Shown here in pieces: positions 45,265-54,557 of a stretch of DNA of 64,000 nucleotides. Both the position numbers and the translations under genes were made by a program. Position 1 is the stretch's first letter. Each line of letters opens with the position of its first letter. Origin of the DNA: Dokdonia pacifica (GTDB lineage Bacteria; Bacteroidota; Bacteroidia; Flavobacteriales; Flavobacteriaceae). The stretch covers positions 62,001 through 126,000 of the forward strand of contig NZ_FZNY01000005.1 in NCBI RefSeq assembly GCF_900188275.1, given 5' to 3'. Under the pieces are notes generated by a model. That model saw only the letters and a program-made list of their open reading frames with translations, was not told the origin of the DNA and did not search any database.

Positions 45265-45410
45265 ATTTAAAAGTGTCAATATCTTTTTTATTGATAATAT
45301 ACTTGTTAAAAGCATTCTAAACTTTAGTATACACAGGAAATTTTAGCTTATTTTTAACGTCTCTGGAATAAACCAAACAGATAACTCACTAATAACAAAC
45401 CAAATACGTC

Positions 45411-47924
45411 ATGCGTTTACTTTACGTTTTTCTTTTTTTAACAATTACTTCATCCTTTGCTCAAACTGGCAAAGTAGATATGTCTTACTATTTACCACAA
45501 GATGTTTCATATAACAAAGCAATTCCTACACCAGAAAGCGTGATTGGATTTGTACCTGGAGAATGGCATGTAAGTCATGACAAATTATCTGAATATATGC
45601 GCACATTAGCAGCTGCTAGTGATCGTATTACTATAGAAAACAGAGGAACAACCTTTGAAGGAAGACCTATTTTATTACTTACCATTACATCACCTGCTAA
45701 TCATAACCGTATTGAAGATATACGTAAAGAACATGTAAAACTTACGGAAAGCGGAAGTGCATCACTCAGTACTTCAAATATGCCTATTGTAGTATATCAA
45801 GGTCTATCTATACATGGTAATGAACCATCTGGTGCAAACGCTGGTTTAGTTGCTGCTTACTATTTGGCTGCAGCGCAAGGAGCAAAAATAGATGCCTTAC
45901 TAGAAAATACTGTCATATTATTTGATCCGTCATTTAATCCTGATGGCTTACAGCGTTTTGCCTATTGGGCAAATACAAATAAGAGTATCAATATCAATGC
46001 AGACCCTCAAGACCGTGAATATAGTGAGGTTTGGCCTGGAGGCCGTACCAATCACTATTGGTTTGACATGAATCGTGATTGGTTACCTGTACAGTTACCA
46101 GAATCTAGAGCACGTATTAAAACATTTCATCATTGGTATCCTAATATCTTAACAGATCATCACGAAATGGGAAGTAATGCTACTTTCTTTTTTCAGCCAG
46201 GAATACAATCACGCACACACCCACTAACACCAAAATTGAATCAAGAACTCACAAAAAAGATTGGAAACTATCATGCAAAAGCATTAGACAAAATAGGAAG
46301 TCTGTATTATACAGAAGAGAGTTTTGATGACTTTTACTATGGTAAAGGTTCTACCTTTCCAGATATCAATGGAGGTATTGGAATTTTGTTTGAACAAGCA
46401 AGTTCTAGAGGTCATGCACAAGAAACTGATAATGGTTTATTAGAGTTCCCATTTACCATTAGAAATCAATTTACAGCTATTCTATCTACACTAGAAGCTG
46501 CTCAAGGAATGCGTACAGAATTATTAGACTATCAAAAAGATTTCTTTAATAAAGCGCGAAGCGAATCTAAAGGAGGAGCATATGCATTTGGAAGTGAAAA
46601 AGATGCCGCTAGTGCCTACCACCTTGCAGAAATATTGAAAAGACACAAAGTTGAAATTCATGAAGTGAGTAATAGCTTTCGCGAAAGCGGAAAAGAATAC
46701 AAAAAAGGCTACAGTTACATCGTGCCAAAAAACCAACGTCAGAGCAGGCTAATCAAAGCAATGTTTGAAAAACGAACAAAGTTTCAAGACAGTTTATTTT
46801 ATGATATCTCTGCTTGGTCATTTCCGCTAGCATTTGGACTAAATATTACTGAAAATGCGTCTACTTCTAATGCAGGACCTGCCATTCAAGAATTGCAAAA
46901 GCGTACTCCAAATGCAGTAAGCAGAAGTACGTATGGGTATTTAATGGAATGGCATGAATACTATACTCCAAAAGCACTTAACAAGATTCTAAATGCAGGG
47001 TTACGTGCTAAAGTAGGTATGAAACAATTTAGCTTAGAAGGTAATTCATATGATTACGGTACCATCCTAATTCCAGTACAAAATCAAAAAATGAATGCCC
47101 AAGAACTTGCAGCTTTCTTAAGTGATGTTTCTAAAGAAACTGCTGTAGATATTACTGCCGTTGGAACAGGTCTTACAGAAGGAATTGATTTAGGAAGTAA
47201 CCAGTTTAGAGCTTTAGAACCTGCAAAAGTAGCCATCTTAGTAAGTGGAAGAATGAATCCATATGATGCTGGAGAAATATGGCACCTATTTGACACGCGT
47301 TATGATATGAAAATCACCAAACTTGATGTAGATAATCTAAATAGAGCAGACTTAAGTCGTTATACAGACATCATTGTACCAGCATCTTACGGTAACTCAT
47401 TAGATAAACCAAAAACTGAAAAACTAAAAACTTGGGTAAGAAATGGTGGTACACTTATAGGATATCGTAATGCAGCAAACTGGTTAGAAAGAAACAAAAT
47501 GCTTAACATTAGTTTTGAAAAAACTAAAAATCCTGCAAATAATATCAGTTTTGAACAACGCGGTGATTTTAATGGAGCGCAAGTAATAGGAGGTGCTATT
47601 TTTGAAGCAAAGCAAGATCGTTCACATCCTGTAAATTTTGGATATGAAGATGATCGCATTTCTATGTTTAGAAATACAACCATTTTTATAAAACCAGATT
47701 CTACGAGCTACAGAAATCCAATTCAGTATACTAAAAACCCATTGCAATCTGGATATATCAGTAAAATCAACTTAAAAGCAATTTCTGAAACAAGACCATT
47801 TGTACATCAAGGATCAGGAAGAGGAGAGATTATCTTATTTACGGATAATACCAATTTTAGAGCCTTTTGGTATGGAACTAATAAACTGCTCATGAATGCA
47901 ATCTTCTTTGGAAGTGAAATGTAA
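45411..47924 (+). CDS. Secreted M14-family zinc carboxypeptidase
   Basis: An 837-aa exported protein with signal peptide MRLLYVFLFLTITSSFAQ. The M14 domain occupies about 50-370: the first zinc ligands are in SIHGNEPSGANAG (H135, E138), followed by FDPSFNPDGLQRFAYWAN and the third-ligand region NILTDHHEMGSN (H250/H251), with catalytic glutamate likely in GIGILFEQASSRG. The C-terminal part (about 590-837) contains AKVAILVSGRMNPYDAGEIWHLFDTRY, a glutamine-amidotransferase-like fold common in this subgroup. No sorting tail is seen. It should act on peptides in the periplasm or outside. A palindrome at 46675-46688 is read as SFRESG. The next gene starts 9 bp downstream. Confidence 0.9.
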   Translation: MRLLYVFLFLTITSSFAQTGKVDMSYYLPQDVSYNKAIPTPESVIGFVPGEWHVSHDKLSEYMRTLAAASDRITIENRGTTFEGRPILLLTITSPANHNRIEDIRKEHVKLTESGSASLSTSNMPIVVYQGLSIHGNEPSGANAGLVAAYYLAAAQGAKIDALLENTVILFDPSFNPDGLQRFAYWANTNKSININADPQDREYSEVWPGGRTNHYWFDMNRDWLPVQLPESRARIKTFHHWYPNILTDHHEMGSNATFFFQPGIQSRTHPLTPKLNQELTKKIGNYHAKALDKIGSLYYTEESFDDFYYGKGSTFPDINGGIGILFEQASSRGHAQETDNGLLEFPFTIRNQFTAILSTLEAAQGMRTELLDYQKDFFNKARSESKGGAYAFGSEKDAASAYHLAEILKRHKVEIHEVSNSFRESGKEYKKGYSYIVPKNQRQSRLIKAMFEKRTKFQDSLFYDISAWSFPLAFGLNITENASTSNAGPAIQELQKRTPNAVSRSTYGYLMEWHEYYTPKALNKILNAGLRAKVGMKQFSLEGNSYDYGTILIPVQNQKMNAQELAAFLSDVSKETAVDITAVGTGLTEGIDLGSNQFRALEPAKVAILVSGRMNPYDAGEIWHLFDTRYDMKITKLDVDNLNRADLSRYTDIIVPASYGNSLDKPKTEKLKTWVRNGGTLIGYRNAANWLERNKMLNISFEKTKNPANNISFEQRGDFNGAQVIGGAIFEAKQDRSHPVNFGYEDDRISMFRNTTIFIKPDSTSYRNPIQYTKNPLQSGYISKINLKAISETRPFVHQGSGRGEIILFTDNTNFRAFWYGTNKLLMNAIFFGSEM
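46675..46688. repeat. GCTTTCGCGAAAGC palindrome in the M14 gene
   Basis: Exact 14-bp core, followed by GG; read as SFRESG. Confidence 0.9.
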
Positions 47925-47933
47925 GTAATCGTT

Positions 47934-48422
47934 ATGGCCACTAAAACTCCGAAATTCCCAGTACACATTTCAGGAACTCATGGGGTTTCTATTCCAGAAG
48001 AACATGCCATAGTATTCTTAGAAGCTGGTCAAAAACGAGTACAGGTGAAAGCATTTTTCAAAGATCATAGTATTGACTTTCATGGAGCCATACATAAATA
48101 CCAAGGACAATACCTTATTAGTTTTGGGAAACGCTATCAAAAAGAATTAGGAGTCTTTCCAACAGATTTTTTTGAATTTCAACTTGTTGAAAATACTACA
48201 GAATACGGTGTTGAAATTCCTGAAGCTATGAAAGCAGTAATGGAAAGTGACCCAGAAGGTTTATCCTATTTTAAGAACCTTACTGATGGAAGAAAAAGAG
48301 GACTTATCTATTATGTAAAGCGTTTTAAAACAGAACAAACACAAGTAGATAAGGCATTAGTAATTTTTGAAAACTTAAAACGAGGAATTACTGACCCGCG
48401 AGAATTAATCAAACCTATCTAA
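47934..48422 (+). CDS. DUF1905/YdeI (OmdA)-family protein
   Basis: A 162-aa cytoplasmic protein. The N-terminal half (AGQKRVQVKAFFKDHSIDFHGAIHKYQGQYLISFGKRYQKELG) fits DUF1905; the C-terminal half has the YdeI/OmpD-associated signature SYFKNLTDGRKRGLIYYV with a helical tail. The family is loosely linked to envelope protection; biochemical role is unknown. It follows the M14 gene by 9 bp and may be co-transcribed. Confidence 0.8.
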   Translation: MATKTPKFPVHISGTHGVSIPEEHAIVFLEAGQKRVQVKAFFKDHSIDFHGAIHKYQGQYLISFGKRYQKELGVFPTDFFEFQLVENTTEYGVEIPEAMKAVMESDPEGLSYFKNLTDGRKRGLIYYVKRFKTEQTQVDKALVIFENLKRGITDPRELIKPI

Positions 48423-48503
48423 TATGATCCTTTGGGATCAATAGAAAAACCTGTATATTAGAGTCTATTTTTTAACCGAACCATTAATTTCAAAAAAAAT
48501 CGC

Positions 48504-49094
48504 ATGAAAACAAAATATATAGCTACTGCTATGATCGCTATGGCTTTATTTGCAAGCTGTAAAAATGATACTAAAACTACCGAAAAAGAGGTAGTGAAAG
48601 AAGTTGAAAAAGAAGTAAAAAAGGTTGAGGAAGAAGTTGAAGTAAAGAAATTAAAATTAGCTTTAGAATCTAAAAGTGATAGTAAAGCTACTGGAAGCGT
48701 TCTTTTTGAAGAATCTAATGGTACTGTAAAAATGATTGCTGCTATACACGGCTTATCAGAAGGTACCCACGCTATTCATATTCACGCTAAAGCAGATTGT
48801 TCATCTGATGATGGAAAATCAACAGGAGGGCACTGGAATCCTACAGCACAACCACATGGAGCATGGGGAGCAGCAGAAGGATATCACAAAGGAGATATTG
48901 GAAACTTTGAAGCAGATGCAAATGGAAATGGTCAAAAAACATTTTCTACAGATGAGTGGTGTATCGGATGTGGTGATGAAAAGAAAGACATTATTGGAAA
49001 AGCGATTATTGTACACCAAGGAACAGATGATTTAACATCACAGCCTAGTGGAGCTGCCGGAAAACGCATAAGCTGTGGAGGAATTATTATGTAA
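48504..49094 (+). CDS. Cu/Zn superoxide dismutase-family lipoprotein
   Basis: A 196-aa lipoprotein (lipobox ending at Cys19, MALFASC). Residues 22-50 are a Lys/Glu-rich linker with repeated KEVEK. The SOD fold spans 52-196: copper ligands H92 and H94 (HAIHIH) and H110 and H171; zinc-type ligands H110, H118, H128 and D131 (YHKGDIGNF); the disulfide pair is C99 and C191. A DEWCIGCGDEK loop adds C153 and C156, as in many Bacteroidota members. It should dismutate superoxide at the outer-membrane or periplasmic face. Confidence 0.93.
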   Translation: MKTKYIATAMIAMALFASCKNDTKTTEKEVVKEVEKEVKKVEEEVEVKKLKLALESKSDSKATGSVLFEESNGTVKMIAAIHGLSEGTHAIHIHAKADCSSDDGKSTGGHWNPTAQPHGAWGAAEGYHKGDIGNFEADANGNGQKTFSTDEWCIGCGDEKKDIIGKAIIVHQGTDDLTSQPSGAAGKRISCGGIIM

Positions 49095-49116
49095 TTCATA
49101 AACCATAAACAAATAG

Positions 49117-49155
49117 AAAAGGCCTTAATACAAAAGTAGTGTTGAGGCCTTTTTA
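49117..49155 (+). terminator. Terminator of the SOD gene
   Basis: AAAAGGCCT at 49117-49125 and AGGCCTTTT at 49145-49153, extended inward by G-U wobble pairs, followed by a T run. Confidence 0.85.
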
Positions 49156-49204
49156 TTTAACCCAGATTATGATGGTGTATTTTTATGTATATTGAAATCT
49201 GATT

Positions 49205-49705
49205 ATGAAGCATTTATTTTTAATATGGTTAGGGCTGTTTACCTTTTTATACATACCAAACGAATCTTCTTCTCTTACTATTTCTAAAGGCAAACAACAA
49301 CAATATTTTCCCAAAGAACTCAAAAAGAGAGGAGTCTATTTAGGAATGCCATTAGAAAAATTAAAAAGAAAAAAGAAAGAAACACTAACACTGGATACTA
49401 CTTCAGCTTTTAAAATAGAAGCCTCTGAACCCTCTACAACTGATACTATTGTTTCATACACCTACCTGTTTACAAAATCAGAACGTCCACTACTCTATCA
49501 AATTATTATTACCTACGCTTCTATGGAAGGATTGCATGATAGCGCCATCGCATTACTTGGCGCTCCAAATCACAATGAAGAATGGCGAGTTGACGCATCA
49601 GATATAAAAGAAGATTTCACCATGGGAATATGGACATTTGGACAAAAATGGGTCTATAGTAGCACCCTTAAAGGAAGTGAATGGGAAAAAGGATTTTCAA
49701 ATTAA
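49205..49705 (+). CDS. Hypothetical exported protein
   Basis: A 166-aa protein with a hydrophobic N-terminus (MKHLFLIWLGLFTFLYIPN) that is either a signal peptide or an anchor. The mature part has a basic patch (LEKLKRKKKETL) and a globular stretch YTYLFTKSERPLLYQIIITYASMEG that may be a small alpha/beta fold. I do not recognise the family and see no catalytic residues. It is 6 bp upstream of a YdeI-type gene. Confidence 0.65.
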   Translation: MKHLFLIWLGLFTFLYIPNESSSLTISKGKQQQYFPKELKKRGVYLGMPLEKLKRKKKETLTLDTTSAFKIEASEPSTTDTIVSYTYLFTKSERPLLYQIIITYASMEGLHDSAIALLGAPNHNEEWRVDASDIKEDFTMGIWTFGQKWVYSSTLKGSEWEKGFSN

Positions 49706-49711
49706 AATGAT

Positions 49712-50305
49712 ATGAATACAATTCCTGAATTATATTTTCCACGGGATATAGAATGGCGAGAATGGTTGCATGAAAACTATGCAAATTATGGTGGCATTTA
49801 CTTAATCTTTTATAAAGTAGATACAAAAGTCCCTAGCATGCGCTGGGAAGAAGCTGTCAAAGTAGCCCTATGCTATGGCTGGATTGATAGTACTGTTAAA
49901 AGTCTAGGAGATGGAAAAAGAAGGCAATACTTCTGCCCTCGTAAACCAAAAAGTGTCTGGAGTAAGCTCAATAAAACCTATATCATAGATCTCAAAAAAC
50001 AAGGACTCATTCATGAAAGTGGAAAAAAAGTGATCACTGAAGCAAAAAAAAATGGCTCATGGACAACATTAGATGGTCCAGAAAATGGCATCATTCCAGA
50101 AAATTTACAAAAGGCTTTCGATCAAAACTCTGTTGCTTTTGAAAATTATCAAAACTTTGCACCAAGCTATCGCAAAAGTTATTTATACTGGTTAAATCAA
50201 GCAAAACGAGAAGAAACACAACAAAAAAGAATACAAGAAATTATTCGCCTCTGTGAAGCAAATGAGAAATCTCGTGACGGGGTTTGGGGGCGAAAAAAGA
50301 AATAA
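49712..50305 (+). CDS. YdeI/OmpD-associated family protein
   Basis: A 197-aa cytoplasmic protein with the family N-terminus [21 protein letters not shown] and the core [18 protein letters not shown] followed by [23 protein letters not shown] (about 45-90). The C-terminal part carries [23 protein letters not shown]. Members often protect from envelope stress or bacteriocins in annotation, but the activity is unknown. A second member lies at 47934-48422, so this short region has two related genes. Confidence 0.87.
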   Translation: MNTIPELYFPRDIEWREWLHENYANYGGIYLIFYKVDTKVPSMRWEEAVKVALCYGWIDSTVKSLGDGKRRQYFCPRKPKSVWSKLNKTYIIDLKKQGLIHESGKKVITEAKKNGSWTTLDGPENGIIPENLQKAFDQNSVAFENYQNFAPSYRKSYLYWLNQAKREETQQKRIQEIIRLCEANEKSRDGVWGRKKK

Positions 50306-50343
50306 CTACTTAATAAAAATTGAGATAATAATAAATGAGATTT

Positions 50344-50398
50344 CCGCTTTCGGCACAGCCGAAGTTTATACTGAACTTAGTCGAAGTACGAAAGCGTA
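50344..50398. repeat. CGCTTTCG/CGAAAGCG palindrome split at its centre by 36 bp
   Basis: Left half CGCTTTCG ends at 50352 and right half CGAAAGCG starts at 50389. Joining them gives the exact 16-bp element. The 36-bp interior holds TTCGGC-ACA-GCCGAA (a hairpin) and ACTGAACTTAGTCGAAGTA, related to the Bacteroidota repeat copies near 54300. It lies in the 5' leader of the next amidohydrolase gene. Confidence 0.8.
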
Positions 50399-50417
50399 CA
50401 CAAAACGAATACCAGCT

Positions 50418-51668
50418 ATGAAAAAAATAGGTTTTTTACTATTCACGTTATACCTCACACAACTTTACGCACAAACCACCTTACAACCAGATGCTGTTTT
50501 TGATGGAGAAACCCTCCATAAAGATTGGGTCGTGGTCGTAACAGATAGTATTATTACCTATACAGGTGTTTCAACTCCTGAAACAGATCGTTATTTTAGA
50601 ATTCCACTAGAAGGCATGACACTCATGCCTGGACTTATAGAAGGACATTCACATCTTTTACTACATCCTTATAATGAGACCAACTGGAATGACCAAGTAC
50701 TCAAAGAATCCCATACAGAAAGAGCGATACGAGCTACTGTTCATGCTGAAAATTCCTTATTAGCAGGTGTAACAACCATGCGAGATTTAGGTTCTGAAGG
50801 TGCTGGATATAGTGATGTTTACCTAAAGAAAATGATTGATGAAGGTGTTATTCCTGGCCCTCGTTTACTTGTTGCAGGACCTGCTATTGTTGCAACTGGA
50901 GCCTATGGCCCCAAAGGGTTTCACGAAGGGGTTACCGTTCCATTAGGTGCCGAATCAGCTAGTGGCACCACCGAAGTTATCAAAGCCGTTCGTAGACAAA
51001 TAGGCAATGGTGCTGACTTTATAAAAATTTATGCCGACTATCGTTGGCGATCTGGAGAACCCTCGCAAGCTACTTTTTTACAAGAAGAGTTAGACGCCAT
51101 GATTGCAGCTACAGAAAGTGCTGGAAGATATGCCGTAGCACATGCAGGTACACCAGAAGGAATGAAAAGAGCGATTCTTGCAGGTGTAGAAACGATTGAG
51201 CATGGAGATGGAGGTACCTTAGAAACTTTCAAACTCATGAAAGAAAAAGGAGTCGCCTTCTACCCTACACTTGCCGCTGGAGATGCCATTTCTCGATACA
51301 AAGGGTGGCGAAAAGGCATTGATCCAGATCCAGATCGCATTCGTACCAAGAAAAAAACATTTGCACTCGCATTACAATCTGGAGTTATTATTGGTTTTGG
51401 TGGAGACGTAGGTGTATATACCCACGGAGAAAACTACCGCGAGTTAGAACTCATGGTCGAGTATGGAATGACGCCCCTACAAACCTTAAAAGCCGCAACC
51501 TCTATCAATGCAAACGTATTCCACTTAGATAAACTAGGAACGATTAAAGAGGGCTTCTGGGCAGATCTCATCGCCGTTACTGGTGATCCTACCAAAGATA
51601 TTACCGTAATGAGAAATGTCACCTTTGTTATGAAAAACGGAAAAGTATATAAACAATCAACGCCATGA
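50418..51668 (+). CDS. Exported amidohydrolase (imidazolonepropionase-/prolidase-like)
   Basis: A 416-aa exported metal-dependent hydrolase. ATG at 50418 is chosen because it starts a clean signal peptide ([19 protein letters not shown]); an upstream in-frame start at 50253 would include the repeat region. The metal site is HSH in [18 protein letters not shown] (about 70-87); further ligands are in [27 protein letters not shown] and [15 protein letters not shown]. The relatives act as Xaa-Pro or carboxy-dipeptidases or on cyclic amides. The stop overlaps the next amidohydrolase start by 4 bp (ATGA), so the two are coupled. Confidence 0.88.
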   Translation: MKKIGFLLFTLYLTQLYAQTTLQPDAVFDGETLHKDWVVVVTDSIITYTGVSTPETDRYFRIPLEGMTLMPGLIEGHSHLLLHPYNETNWNDQVLKESHTERAIRATVHAENSLLAGVTTMRDLGSEGAGYSDVYLKKMIDEGVIPGPRLLVAGPAIVATGAYGPKGFHEGVTVPLGAESASGTTEVIKAVRRQIGNGADFIKIYADYRWRSGEPSQATFLQEELDAMIAATESAGRYAVAHAGTPEGMKRAILAGVETIEHGDGGTLETFKLMKEKGVAFYPTLAAGDAISRYKGWRKGIDPDPDRIRTKKKTFALALQSGVIIGFGGDVGVYTHGENYRELELMVEYGMTPLQTLKAATSINANVFHLDKLGTIKEGFWADLIAVTGDPTKDITVMRNVTFVMKNGKVYKQSTP

Positions 51669-53047
51669 GAGCCCTATATAAAATGACTCTAATTACAACA
51701 CTATGTATGTGTATAGGTTGTAAAAAGGAATCACCAAAAGAGCCGTTTGATCTTGTCATATCAAATGCAAATATCATTGATATTGAATCAGGTGATATTA
51801 CAAAACAAACACTCTATATCAATAAAGGAGTAATTGTAGAAACTACACCTGAGATGAAATCTAATTATATTGCTTTAAAACACATGAATGTTAAAGGCAA
51901 TTATGTAGTACCTGGCTTTTGGGATAACCACGTACATTTTCGCGGAGGCGAACAACTCATTTCTCAAAATGAGAAATTCTTAGAACAGTATATTAAGTAT
52001 GGTATTACAACGGTACGCGATGCGGGTGGTGATCTCACACCACAAGTACAACAATGGAATCAAGAAATTCAAAACAACCATCGCATGGGTCCTACCATTT
52101 ATACATCAGGTCCTAAATTAGACGGTCCCAATGCCCGTTGGGAAGGTTCACTTCCTGTAGATTCTCAAGAAAGTATTACAAACGCATTAGACTCCTTGCA
52201 ATCCCTAAACACAGATTATGTGAAGATTTATGATAGTACGCTTTCGCGAAAGCAATACCTGGATATTATCAAAACAGCAGAAACTCGTGATATGATCACT
52301 TCGGGACATATGCCATTTACCGTCGAATTACAGGAGGCTATTGATGCTGGATTGGATAATATTGAGCATTTATATTATGTCTTAAAAGGTTGCTCTTCTC
52401 AGGAAGCAGAAATCACCCAACAGATTATTGATGGCACGCTTGGTTTTTGGGGAAGTATGGAGCAGCTCATCGCGACTTATGATGAAACCACTGCACAGCA
52501 AACATTTGCACGTCTAAAAGCAAGCAATACCTTCGTTACGCCTACACTGCATATTGGTGATGTATTGAGTTATTTGGATGAAGTAGATCATTCACAAGAT
52601 GCTTACCTTTCCCATTTGGAAGATGCGTTTATTAAAACCTATGAAGGCCGTAATAAAAGGGCTATAAACGCTTCCGCGAAAGCGAAAAAAGATAGAAAAG
52701 AATTGCAAATATTCTTTATCCAACTCACGAAATCCTTACACGATGCCGGGGTGCAACTCTTGGCGGGCTCTGATTGTGGTGCTTTTAATTCCTATACCTA
52801 TCCTGGGCCATCACTGCATAAAGAGCTAGAACAGTTAGTTGAAGCGGGCTTAACTCCGCTACAAGCCTTACAGACTTCAGGGTATAACGGAAGCCAATTT
52901 TTACAAAAAGAAGGCTATGGCATTGCCATAGGTAATAAAGCCGATTTGGTGATATTGGAAAAAAATCCGTTAGAAAACATTAGGAATACACAAAGTATAC
53001 GACATACCATCAAAAATGGGGTTGTATACACCATCTCCGAAGATTAA
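51665..53047 (+). CDS. Amidohydrolase lipoprotein
   Basis: A 460-aa lipoprotein ([19 protein letters not shown], Cys19). It has the amidohydrolase HxH motif in [13 protein letters not shown] (about 84-96), [18 protein letters not shown] and NIEHLYYV for second-site ligands, and [15 protein letters not shown] for the catalytic Asp region. Low similarity to the neighbouring amidohydrolase suggests a different substrate. Two palindrome copies lie inside the gene: 52240-52253 is read as TLSRKQ and 52669-52684 (one mismatch) as ASAKAK. Translationally coupled to the previous gene. Confidence 0.88.
   Translation: MRALYKMTLITTLCMCIGCKKESPKEPFDLVISNANIIDIESGDITKQTLYINKGVIVETTPEMKSNYIALKHMNVKGNYVVPGFWDNHVHFRGGEQLISQNEKFLEQYIKYGITTVRDAGGDLTPQVQQWNQEIQNNHRMGPTIYTSGPKLDGPNARWEGSLPVDSQESITNALDSLQSLNTDYVKIYDSTLSRKQYLDIIKTAETRDMITSGHMPFTVELQEAIDAGLDNIEHLYYVLKGCSSQEAEITQQIIDGTLGFWGSMEQLIATYDETTAQQTFARLKASNTFVTPTLHIGDVLSYLDEVDHSQDAYLSHLEDAFIKTYEGRNKRAINASAKAKKDRKELQIFFIQLTKSLHDAGVQLLAGSDCGAFNSYTYPGPSLHKELEQLVEAGLTPLQALQTSGYNGSQFLQKEGYGIAIGNKADLVILEKNPLENIRNTQSIRHTIKNGVVYTISED
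52240..52253. repeat. GCTTTCGCGAAAGC palindrome in an amidohydrolase gene
   Basis: Exact 14-bp core; read as LSRK, the third possible frame. Confidence 0.9.
52669..52684. repeat. One-mismatch palindrome copy in the same gene
   Basis: CGCTTCCGCGAAAGCG; one base differs, turning AFAKA into ASAKA. Confidence 0.85.
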
Positions 53048-53077
53048 TGAATTTGTCTATTCTTTAAAAAAACACTC

Positions 53078-53947
53078 ATGAATACCATCAAAACTCTTGT
53101 ATGCAGCATACTATGTGTTGTATCAATGACCAGTACTGCGCAAATCACAAAACCAAGTTTAAGTCCCAAAATTGTGACCAAACAGCAGGTAGGATTGGCT
53201 AATTTCACCCTAGAATACGGGCAACCAAACAAACAAGGAAGAACCATATTTGGCGGATTAATTCCATATAACAAACTATGGCGTACAGGTGCTAATGCCT
53301 CTACAAAGATTACAGTAGATACTGGTGTTACGTTTGCTGGCCATCCAGTTCCTGCAGGTACTTATGGATTGTATAGTGTTCCTACAGATAAAGAATGGAC
53401 GATCATTTTAAGTAACAATAGTAAACGTTGGGGTGCTGGTGGATATGATACATCGGAAGATTTGGTACGTTTTAAAGTTCCTTCTATTTCTTTAGAAGAT
53501 ACCTTGGAAACTTTTACCATCCATTTTGAAAACTTCAATACCAATGGTGGTGATTTGATCATTGCATGGGAAAATACAAAAGTAAAAATCCCTGTATATG
53601 TCGATTCTGACAAAGCCATTTTTTCAGAAATAGAAGCCAAAATCACTAACGCTACAGGCGAGATTACAGCGGCTACATATTTTGATGCTGCGCAGTTTTA
53701 TTATCTTAAAGGAAAAGATCTAGATAAAGCCGTTACCTGGTTTGATAAAGCCATCGAATTGCGTCCGGGTGCGTTTTGGTATGTGTACTATAGAGCTGAA
53801 TTGGCACTACAACTTAACGATACTAAAACAGCAAAAGCATACGCAACACGATGTCTAGAAGATGCTAAAAAAAGTACTGCGAGTGATTTTGGATATATCG
53901 CAAAAGCAACCTTATTACTAGAGAGGATAGAAGGCGCTGGGAAGTAG
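53078..53947 (+). CDS. DUF2911 protein with C-terminal helical repeat
   Basis: A 289-aa exported protein (signal peptide MNTIKTLVCSILCVVSMTSTAQ). Residues 30-170 are DUF2911: LSPKIVTKQQVGLANFTLEYGQPNKQGRTIFGGLIPYNKLWRTGANA with TYGLYSVP and WTIILSNNSKRWGAGGY. Residues 185-289 are helical and look TPR-like (YYLKGKDLDKAVTWFDKAIELRPGAFWYVYYRAEL). Function of the family is unknown. It lies 30 bp after the amidohydrolase lipoprotein gene. Confidence 0.88.
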   Translation: MNTIKTLVCSILCVVSMTSTAQITKPSLSPKIVTKQQVGLANFTLEYGQPNKQGRTIFGGLIPYNKLWRTGANASTKITVDTGVTFAGHPVPAGTYGLYSVPTDKEWTIILSNNSKRWGAGGYDTSEDLVRFKVPSISLEDTLETFTIHFENFNTNGGDLIIAWENTKVKIPVYVDSDKAIFSEIEAKITNATGEITAATYFDAAQFYYLKGKDLDKAVTWFDKAIELRPGAFWYVYYRAELALQLNDTKTAKAYATRCLEDAKKSTASDFGYIAKATLLLERIEGAGK

Positions 53948-54557
53948 TTTATGACATTCTGAATTTATTTCAGAATCGCACCTGTTGTTTATCAGTGTCA
54001 TGAGAAGCTAAAGCCAGTTCAGCTTGACGTAAGATTCGTTTATTAAACTGAGCATGTCAAGTCATTTCGACAAAGCGTAGCGTCGAGAAATCCCACAAGT
54101 GGCTCTATTCAATTTCCACTTCTAAGAACTTACTGTTATGTGATTTCTCGTCACTCGTTCCTCGCTCTGTCGAAATGACGGTTCTTTTGTCATTCTGAAT
54201 TTATTTCAGAATCGCATTCTACTATTTATCAGCATTATAAGAATTTGAAACAAGTACAATACATGCAAGTTCAGCTTGACGTATTATGTATTCGTTTGTC
54301 AAACTGAGCCTGTCGAAGTTTTATACTTTTTAGTTATAAGAGCCCTTCGACAAGCTCAGGGTGACATTCAAAAAACTGCATCTTTTTAAAGATCATAGCA
54401 CAAATCCCCTTAACACCTCTTTAACATTCCTACCCTACCCAATTCCGTACCTTAGAAACCTAGTAGTTCCTAATTAAAAAAATGAAATACCATCCATCAT
54501 TTCTTCCTTTGGGAGAAATAGGAATGAGGGATTTGTATCTCAAGTAAAGCAACCATA
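53948..54557. repeat. 610-bp intergenic region packed with Bacteroidota-type inverted repeats
   Basis: Contains two nearly identical copies of a CATTCTGAA...TTCAGAATCGCA hairpin (53955-53980 and 54191-54216), a long imperfect inverted repeat with arms near 54061-54098 and 54140-54179 (ends GTCATTTCGAC/GTCGAAATGAC), and another with arms 54298-54318 and 54344-54364 (ACTGAGCCTGTCGAAG/CTTCGACAAGCTCAG). These are typical interspersed repeats of flavobacterial genomes. No gene is seen. Confidence 0.8.

Noticed and set aside
48426-48441. GATCC-TTTG-GGATC hairpin after the DUF1905/YdeI gene
   Set aside because: Stem is only 5 bp and lacks a U tract; not a convincing terminator.
50253-50417. Upstream in-frame start for the amidohydrolase
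   Set aside because: It would add 55 residues encoded by the previous gene's end and a repeat, and bury the signal peptide that begins at 50418.
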